DNA of 64,000 bases from contig CAVTIV010000016.1 of assembly GCA_963734865.1 (NCBI GenBank), positions 217,815-281,814 on the forward strand. The letters are read 5' to 3'. The notes beneath the pieces were generated by a model. It saw only the letters and a program-made list of their open reading frames with translations. It made no database searches and was not told the origin of the DNA. The position numbers and the translations under genes are program-made. Positions 57,841 through 64,000 of this stretch are shown here, in pieces (the first letter of the stretch is position 1; the number at the start of each line of letters is the position of its first letter). This DNA is from CBDCUW01 sp963734865. Lineage in GTDB: Bacteria; Planctomycetota; Planctomycetia; Pirellulales; Pirellulaceae.

Positions 57841-58563
57841 TCAGCGAACGTTATTCTCAAATGCTTCTTCAAGCTCCTTAGGCATTTTCCATGGTGATCC
57901 AGTGAACAAACCACCAGGCTGTGCATAGGTATCAAAATAAAAGTCATAAACAGGCGAAAACTGCAATCGAAAGTCCTTCGAATCGCATACGAAAAAATCA
58001 TCCTCGATCTCGTTTCCGACGCGCCAATCCAATATCCAAGCGTGATGTTTCTCCACAAACCCAAACTGATCTCCACTCGCTGCCTTGATGATGTGCGGGA
58101 GATACTTTCCGCTGGACAAATGCTTTTTCCACTTCACCTCCGTTTCACCGAAGAAGGTCTCTTTCCCTTTCATTTTGCTCGTGTATTTTACGTGCGTCGG
58201 CATAAAATCAAACGCTTTTGATTGAGTTAACTCGATTTCCGAAATCGAAATCATTCCGTTTCCATTTCCAAATGCTGCGAAGGTCGCCCTGCGTAATCTC
58301 TTCGGCCGACTCAAGACTCGATTCCTGTACAAGTACTTTTTTCAATCCAGCCAAACTGCGGCAGAGGATTATCGATGTACATGGCATGAAGAACGACCTC
58401 GTCAAGAGGGTCAAAGTGCACAGACCCTAAATGAAGCCTATCGATGAACTCCCTCGGCAATTCGCCCTCCTTACGCAACTTATATCCATTAGACGACGCA
58501 GACCCCGCCGCCCCCTAAATTCAGTTCCGCATTGATAAAGCTCTTTCCAAAATTGGAAGTCAT
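57841..58563 (-). CDS. Hypothetical protein in low-GC block, three +1 frameshifts
   Basis: From ATG 58563 (MTSNFGKSFINAELNLGGGG), about 238 residues can be followed through three frames to the stop at 57841. The shifts lie in homopolymers near 58508 (GGGG), 58337 (AAAAAA) and 58283 (GGG), each one base too long. Readable parts include GYKLRKEGELPREFIDRLHL, FDPLDEVVLHAMYIDNPLPQ, HAWILDWRVGNEIEDDFFVC and GSPWKMPKELEEAFENNVR. No family is recognised. It starts 5 bases after the stop of 58569-58904, so the two probably form an operon. Base composition is clearly lower in GC than the host genes. Confidence 0.6.
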
Positions 58564-58568
58564 ACGGT

Positions 58569-58904
58569 CTATTTCGAACGTGAAGGATCCACTACAAGAC
58601 CATGTGCGAGATACTTGAAGCTCTTGGTTTTACAAGCAGCCTGAAACCGGTACTCCCGGTCGATTCTTATTGGTGGCCGCTGGACCTTTTCGGAATAGAT
58701 CGTCCAATTCTCGCCCACCATCATTAGCGTATATCGCTTGCACACGCTGTCACGCAGCAATGTCAAATTGATGATGCCATCAAAGACAGCGGCTTTTAGC
58801 TCTTCTGACTTTTCGTCCAAATGGTCTGGCGACTGGCCCGAAATATTGGGACAAATCAAACAGCAGAGAGACAGGCCCAATACTCGCTGGAGCAGATTCT
58901 TCAT
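58569..58904 (-). CDS. Small secreted hypothetical protein
   Basis: 111 residues from ATG 58904 with AGGTGAAAG upstream on the minus strand. Signal peptide MKNLLQRVLGLSLCCLICPN then ISGQ. The mature part (EKSEELKAAVFDGIINLTLL, CKRYTLMMVGENWTIYSEKV, FKYLAHGLVVDPSRSK) is unlike any family I know. It is probably co-transcribed with the gene at 57841-58563. Confidence 0.6.
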   Translation of the reverse strand: MKNLLQRVLGLSLCCLICPNISGQSPDHLDEKSEELKAAVFDGIINLTLLRDSVCKRYTLMMVGENWTIYSEKVQRPPIRIDREYRFQAACKTKSFKYLAHGLVVDPSRSK

Positions 58905-58989
58905 TGCACTTTCACCTGACCCTCCGGACGCGATTCTGCTGCAATGATGAATCTTGCAGCACGTTTATAGCAAGCCAAGTCAGGCTTGT

Positions 58990-59241
58990 CTACTCGCCGA
59001 AACACTGAACCGTGCTGAGTTCAAACCATTCGACGGTTTCACTAAAATTGAGGTTTTCTCCGCCCTGACACTGCATAAATGTGCCTGTGTCATTGCACTC
59101 GCACTCTCCTTCTGACCAGCATTCATAGGTCGTCGGATTACCTTCGTCCTGCTCTCTGCCTTCTTCCTCAAGGCCTACCTGCCTCTGTTCCTTGACCGTG
59201 TCGTTATAGTCATCGTCGTGGTAGATCCACGTCTTAGCCAA
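58990..59241 (-). CDS. Cys-rich acidic hypothetical protein, probably 5' truncated
   Basis: 83 residues from TTG 59241, ending FELSTVQCFGE. The protein is acidic and Cys-rich (YECWSEGECECNDTGTFMQC). The frame stays open further upstream (TTQCGNPETYAICLAK) without an ATG/GTG start, running into DNA next to the second IS21-like unit. This suggests the N-terminus was cut off by that insertion. TTG 59241 may not be a real start. Low-GC composition like its neighbours. Confidence 0.45.
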   Translation of the reverse strand: MAKTWIYHDDDYNDTVKEQRQVGLEEEGREQDEGNPTTYECWSEGECECNDTGTFMQCQGGENLNFSETVEWFELSTVQCFGE

Positions 59242-59400
59242 GCAAATTGCATATGTTTCAGGGTTACCGCATTGAGTTGTCTGGCCGGTGAGTGTCGATA
59301 GCGGCCACAGATTGAACCAGTATGGCGGGATGGCTGATTGTGGCTGGCAGCGGTTGATGGCGGAATTGGGGTGAAGTTGGATTACGATGAGTGGACGTAG

Positions 59401-59466
59401 CAGCAGCCGATGGCTGCTGTTGTTTTAGAAATCGCCTCACTGCGGAGTTTGCCGCTCCCCAGTGAG
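59401..59466. repeat. Two hairpins at the presumed left end of the second IS21-like unit
   Basis: CAGCAGCC-GAT-GGCTGCTG (59401-59419) is a perfect 8-bp dyad. CTCACTG (59436-59442) pairs with CAGTGAG (59460-59466). They lie just before the zinc-finger gene and may mark the element end or its promoter. Confidence 0.5.
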
Positions 59467-59468
59467 AC

Positions 59469-60054
59469 TTGACGTTCAGGGAGTTCACGCTCCCCTTGGT
59501 CCAATCCCAGAATCTTCTCTCGCCGCACAGTTCGCAAGTCGAACTGGCTCGTCTTTCCCGGCGAAAGTGTTTTCTCAAGGGGTGTGATCGCTATTTCTCC
59601 CCCCACCATCACCTGGACCGTTTCTGTCCGGACGATTGCAGGGACGCCGCCCGAAGATGGCGGACTCGCAAGGGCCAACCTGACCTACCGCGCTTCGGAG
59701 CACGGCAAAGAAAACCGACGCGCCCAGGCCGCTCGCTATCGAACCAGGCTCAAGGAGCGAAAAGCCGTGTCACGGGGCGCCCAAAAAGACCAGTCCGACG
59801 ATCCCTCGACCCTGCGCGAGGGCTATCGCAAAGAAGACGCTCACGAAAAATCTTGCTGCGATCGACCGGGCTGCTACAGACGCTTCACTCCGCCGCCACG
59901 ATCGCCGCTGCAAAAGTTCTGTTCGCCCCGTTGTTACGGGGCTTTTCGTGCCGTGGTGCTTCGCGAACAACGCTGGCTGGAGAGGCTCGGTGTCGGCATC
60001 TACCGAGGGCGTGACGGGCCCCAGTCAACCGCTTCCAAAGAGGTTTTCGTGTGA
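59469..60054 (+). CDS. Double zinc-finger protein of the IS21-like unit, one frameshift
   Basis: About 195 residues from TTG 59469 (a TGA lies two codons upstream). Two similar Cys motifs: KCFLKGCDRYFSPHHHLDRF then CPDDC, and CCDRPGCYRRFTPPPRSPLQ then KFCSPRC. A basic stretch between them (ASEHGKENRRAQAARYRTRL) resembles a DNA-binding linker. The frame changes near 59676-59684 (extra C at GCCAACC). The motif spacing is that of HNH-like or FCS-type fingers; it probably binds DNA or RNA. The ParB-like gene follows. Confidence 0.6.
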
Positions 60055-60178
60055 CGCTTATCGATTCATCGCCGCGTCCACTTACGCTCTATCGACCTTC
60101 AACCACCAATCGCCAGCACTGAGCCTTCAAGCTCGCGCACGCGGGTACGGGTTCCAAAAGCGTGAGAAGCCATCGGCG

Positions 60179-61130
60179 ATGCCAAACTCTCAACCGTTGC
60201 CTGCGGAGTGTTCCTTCACTTCGGCTGGCCAGCAGGATCGTTTACTTGCCCTGGAGACGCTCGACGAGCGATCTGCAGCGTTATCGGCTGATCCAGCCCA
60301 AGCTGGAACGGCAGATGACGCAGTCACTCAAAGACTACGGACAAGTCTCGCCGATCATCGTCTGTCTGCTGGAAGGACAAACGGTACTCGTCGATGGCTT
60401 CAAGCGTTTACGCGCCGCCCGCGCGCTCAAAGGGTTCACCCATCTGAGCGCGCGGCTGTTGGAAGTCGATGAGCAGGCGGCCAAGGCAGCCGTGTTCAAT
60501 CTCAACCGGATCGTCGGACGTCCCGTTGAACTGGAGGAAGCATGGATCATCTATGCACTGGTTCGCGAAGACGGTCTGCAACAAACCGAAGTTGCCGCGA
60601 TGCTCGGGCGACACAAGAGTTGGGTCAATCGCCGCTTGGCTCTGATCGAACGGCTCTGTGATGAAGCGCGCGAGTCCTTGCGGCTGGGTCTGCTGACGCC
60701 GACCCAAGCGCGGCATCTGATCCGGTTGCCGCGCGGCAACCAGAAGGCGGCCATCACGGCGGCCACCGATGCCGCGTTGACTTCGCGCGAACTCTCCGAC
60801 GTCGTCGACCTGCTGACCGCCAGCAGCACCTCCGAGCAGACCCACTTCGTGCTCTCCAATCCCCGTGAAGCGCTGCGTCAATCACAGTCCTCTTACGTTC
60901 ATCAATGGGATCCCCGGATGAGTGCCGCGGGCAACCGAGTCGCCAAACGTCTGGGGCTGCTGCTGGACTGCTTGGCCAGGATGAACACGTGGCTCCGGTA
61001 CACCGGTCGGGCCGAGTTGCAAGCCGTTGATCGCGAGCCGCTGACCGGCGGCTTCGTCAAGTTGGAACAGGAAACGAAGTTAGTCAGCGAAGCGACCGGC
61101 GACTTTTTGAAGGAGTTGAAACTGCCATGA
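60179..61130 (+). CDS. ParB/KorB-like protein of the IS21-like unit
   Basis: About 315 residues. The likely start is ATG 60179 (MPNSQPLPAECSFTS), with one +1 shift near 60225 into the main frame; GTG 60162 opens the main frame directly. ParB N-terminal domain: LERQMTQSLKDYGQVSPIIV with VDGFKRLRAARAL in place of the GERR-type box. KorB-type HTH: GLQQTEVAAMLGRHKSWVNR. A C-terminal helical domain follows. It probably binds specific DNA. Its TGA overlaps the ATG of the transposase gene (ATGA at 61127-61130). Confidence 0.75.
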
Positions 61131-62804
61131 GCGGAAACTCGAGCGGCGAGGGAAATGCAAACGGCGACAGAAAACGACGTCATTCACCGCTGGCAAAACC
61201 TGCAATCGATACGCAGCATCGCCAGCGAACTCGAACCTCAGTCGTTACAAGGTCACTCGCATCATCGCCAAGCATACGCAAGTTCGCGATGCGAGCGGCG
61301 ATCCAAAACGACGCACCGCCGGCCAGTCTCGGATCGGCCCCCAAACGGTGCTGCAGCAAGCTCGATCCGTTCGCCGACACAGATCGACGCAACTCCTTGA
61401 GCGTTATCCGAAGATCACCGCGGCGCGGGTCTTGGAGGAACTCAAGCGAAGCGGCTACGACGGCGGCTATTCGATCCTCCGCGAGCGAGTTCGGGAACTT
61501 CGCAAGACGCCCACTCAGGCAACTGACCGTGCGATTTGAAACCGCACCGGGCGTGCAAGCCCAAATGGACTGGGCCACTTATGAGATCAACTTCACCGCC
61601 GAAGGCAAGCGGCGCGTCAACCTGTTCAGCTACATCCTGGGATACTCGCGGCGTCAATACATCCACTTCACCGAATCGATGGACTTTGAAACCACGATTC
61701 GCCAGCACATCAAAGCGTTCGAGCATCTCGGTGGTGTCGCCACCGTCTGTCTCTACGACAACATGAAGGTCGTCGTCACGCGCTGGGAAGACGACGCCCC
61801 GCTGTACAACACACGCTTCTTGGCCTTCGCCACCCACTACGGCTATAAACCCTGGGCTTGCCAGGTTCGCCGTCCGCAAACCAAGGGCAAAGTGGAACGC
61901 CCGTTTCACTATATCGAAATGAACTTGCTCAATGGTCGCGAGTTCCGGTCACTGGAGCATCTCAATGAAGTCACCCGCTGGTGGCTGGCCCAAGTTGCCG
62001 ACGTGCGGCTGCATGGAACGACCAAGAAAACGCCGCTGGAGCTGCACGCCGAAGAACGGCCGCATCTGTTGCCGTTGCCATCGCTGGCGTTCGATACCGC
62101 GCAAGTCGTCTATCGGATCGTCGATACCGACGGCACGATCCAGTATGCGAACAATCGTTACTCGGTTCCCTGGCGATTGGTTGGCGAGTCGCTGCCGGTG
62201 CGAATCACCGAAGAACATCTGATCGTCTACGACCGCTCGCTAACGGAAGTCGCTCGGCACGTGATGTTGCAGGGGCTCTCGGGACAGCGTCGCCTGGACC
62301 CCGCCCATGCCCCGCCGCGGGACCACGAAGAACAAATGCAGCGACTGCGAGAACGCTTTGCCGAGTTGGGAGAAGTCGGCGTGGCGTATCTCGCAAGGAC
62401 TCGAAAGTAAACAACGCAACAGCAAACACCAGGCGCTCAAAGTACTCGGGCTTCTGCACGCTTATCACAAGAGCGACGTGCTGCGCGCGATGGAGCGTGG
62501 CGTGCAGTATTACGCCTACGGCTTCTCGTCGCTCGAACGCATCTTGGCCCATCAAGCGACGCCCAAGCCCGCCTGGCAGCAGTTGGATGAAGGGACACAG
62601 GAAACACTCAAACGGCTTGCCGACAGTGAGCCGGTTGGGCCACGCCACAGCCAAGAGTATCAAGACCTGCTGTACGGCAACTGTTCCCCAACGAAGAACC
62701 CCATGAAACAACCGAGCAAGAACGCCCGCGGCGAAACGGTCGACAAAGCAAGCGACCCAGCAGACACTCCGCCAGTCGATCCTCGGGCATCTTGCAGACA
62801 CTGA
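61127..62804 (+). CDS. IstA-like DDE transposase of the IS21-like unit, four +1 frameshifts
   Basis: About 555 residues across frames, from ATG 61127. N-terminal HTH: ENDVIHRWQNLQSIRSIASE then LELSRYKVTRIIAKH; LQQARSVRRHRSTQLLERYP; then the integrase core with VQAQMDWATYEINF (Asp), TVCLYDNMKVVVTR (Asp) and QTKGKVERPFHYIE (Glu). The C-terminal part (GLESKQRNSKHQALKVLGLL ... GFSSLERILAHQA) is in another frame. Shifts are near 61150, 61232, 61521 and 62392, each removable by dropping one base. It ends overlapping the ATPase gene. Confidence 0.75.
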
Positions 62805-63545
62805 AGATTCGCCTCAGTGAAGAAGAACTTGACAGTGTCATTCGCGAGGCGACCGAACACAATCACTCCTCGTGGCAACTGTTGGAACGCTTTCTCGCGG
62901 GCCCGGCGATCCTCTCCCGCGAGCGATCGATTGAGCGCAGGCAGCGTCTGGCCAAGTTCCCCAGTTCGGCAAGCTTGGAATCGTTCGACTGGTCATTCAA
63001 TGCCAAGACGATCCCGCGTGGACCGTTCGAAGAGCTCGCTAGCGGCGAGTTCATAACGCGTGGCGACAACGTCGCGTTGGTGGGAAAAAGCGGACTGGGA
63101 AAGTCGCACTTGATTCAAGGCATTGGCCGGGCGTGCTGCGCCCTCGGCCATCGCGTTCGTTATGTCACCAGTGCGGTGCTGCTGGAAGACTTGACAGCTG
63201 CGGCGGGCGACAAGACGCTGCCTTCGACGGATCCGCTATTATCGCTCGTTCGAACTGTTGATCATCGACGAATTCGGGTTCGACAAACTCGAACGCCGCG
63301 AGTACCCGGAGTCACCGAGCTTGCTTTACAAAGTCGTCGATGCCCGCAGCGGCCGCGGCTCGACAGCGTTCGTGACGAACGTGGACTTCAGCGACTGGAC
63401 GGAGTACTTGGGTGATCCGCCGCTGGTGATGGCGCTGCTCGACCGGGTGGTCGACAACGCGATCGTGATCCGCTTCGAGGGTAAATCTTATCGCCAGCAC
63501 CGGGCCGAGCAAAAGCAGTCGGCGGCATCCAAGCGATCCAAGTAA
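62792..63545 (+). CDS. IstB-like AAA+ ATPase of the IS21-like unit, one frameshift
   Basis: About 250 residues from TTG 62792 (QTLKIRLSEEELDSVIREA). IstB pattern: FDWSFNAKTIPRGPFEELA, Walker A VALVGKSGLGKSHLIQGIGR, then Walker B in SFELLIIDEFGFDKLERREY and the sensor region GSTAFVTNVDFSDWTEYLGD, DRVVDNAIVIRFEGKSYR. The frame changes near 63233 (extra C; STDPYYRSFELL restored). IstB forms ring assemblies that select target DNA for IstA. Confidence 0.8.
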
Positions 63546-63596
63546 CGTTGATCGATCCACTCTCTACTGAACTCAATCGAGTTCAGTCCCTGCGCC

Positions 63597-63922
63597 ATGA
63601 GCATCAACTACCGCCAGCTCCGCGCCACGGTACGGATCGAAGAGATCTTGAGTTGGATGCAATGGGAAGCGAGCTCACGAGTCGGGGATCAACTTCGCGG
63701 CCCCTGTCCGCTCTGCGCGGCGCTCGCGTGCCGACACGCGAAGGCCGCCTCCGATCGCACCATCGCACGTTCTCAGTCAACACGCAGCGAAACATCTATC
63801 GATGCTTTCGTTGCGGCAGCGGCGGCAACGCATTGGACTTGTGGGCAAGCTACCGCAAGCTCTCGATCTACGCCGCCGCTCAAGAGATCCAGGACCGCCT
63901 GAGCCAAAACAAGCAACCCTAA
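63597..63922 (+). CDS. CHC2 (DnaG-type) zinc-finger protein of the IS21-like unit, frameshifted
   Basis: About 108 residues from ATG 63597 (MSINYRQLRATVRIEEILSW). The zinc-binding fold of bacterial primases is visible: GDQLRGPCPLC, then after a net shift near 63708-63720 GARVPTREGRLRSHHRTFSV, then NIYRCFRCGSGGNALDLWAS and the helix YAAAQEIQDRL. No TOPRIM/polymerase part follows, so it is a stand-alone DNA-binding module. Such fingers bind single-stranded DNA templates in DnaG; the same use here is inference. Confidence 0.7.
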
Positions 63923-64000
63923 AAAGCGAAAAACGCGACCACCGATCAAGCAACCACCCCATCAGCCACCCCCGCCAAACTGGCTCAATCTAAACCGCTA

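Larger units (their letters stand above)
59401..64000 (+). mobile_element. IS21-like composite unit: zinc finger, ParB, IstA, IstB, CHC2 (right end outside window)
   Basis: Five same-strand genes with ATGA or overlapping junctions, beginning after a hairpin cluster and continuing to the window end. The transposase and ATPase are IS21-type, but a double zinc-finger protein, a ParB-like protein and a CHC2 zinc-finger protein are added. Terminal repeats could not be identified because the right end is not in the window. Most genes contain +1 indels (see each). Confidence 0.6.

Noticed and set aside
1..64000. CRISPR array, tRNA or rRNA genes
   Set aside because: No regularly spaced direct repeats of CRISPR type and no cloverleaf or rRNA segments were noticed by eye; a tRNAscan/Infernal run would be decisive.

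Overview
The window is chromosomal DNA from a planctomycete of the Pirellulaceae type (Rhodopirellula and relatives). The evidence is a set of families that are largely confined to or expanded in that group: a DUF1592/DUF1588 cytochrome paired with a DUF1552 protein, a ThuA / membrane-bound dehydrogenase / HEAT / cytochrome c fusion, a BBP7-like beta-barrel protein, a TIGR02996 repeat-companion protein, a DUF11 giant surface protein, and a multiheme cytochrome-TPR gene paired with an FG-GAP/UnbV gene. Genes lie on both strands in short groups, often with ATGA or TGATG overlaps.

Layout. 0-5.3 kb: an Nramp-like transporter (cut by the window edge), asnS, glutamyl-Q-tRNA(Asp) synthetase and an LRR protein. 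5.3-10.3 kb: small lineage proteins, a broken secreted protein, a tandem repeat array and a structured leader with a 13-residue ORF and a strong terminator. 10.6-15.3 kb: multiheme cytochrome plus UnbV protein. 15.4-25.2 kb: mfd, an oxidoreductase, the DUF1592/DUF1552 pair and an M23 peptidase with PKD domains. 25.5-33.1 kb: a BBP7-like protein, a DUF11/SdrD adhesin and a REP-associated Y1 transposase with REP-like palindromes. 33.4-38.3 kb (minus): M1 peptidase, DUF6702, CinA-like and a small secreted protein. 38.4-46 kb: EboE-like protein, pdxJ, a GT4 glycosyltransferase and the large ThuA/dehydrogenase/cytochrome. 46.1-50.5 kb (minus): aceE-aceF of pyruvate dehydrogenase.

51.2-64 kb is accessory DNA. 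It holds an IS256 element, a stand-alone OLD-like ATPase-TOPRIM nuclease, an IS21 element inserted into an IS4 transposase gene with a 7-bp target duplication, a low-GC block of unknown small genes, and a second IS21-like unit. This last unit has five genes in a row: a double zinc-finger protein, a ParB-like protein, an IstA-like DDE transposase, an IstB-like ATPase and a CHC2 (DnaG-type) zinc-finger protein. It runs to the window edge and is the best candidate here for an undescribed system.

A caution for the whole window: many genes are interrupted by single-base indels although the protein sequence on both sides is intact. These are clustered (nine in aceE alone, all adding one base; about ten in the 59-64 kb unit) while long genes such as mfd or the 4-kb dehydrogenase have none. 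I treat most as probable consensus errors, but that cannot be settled from the sequence alone.
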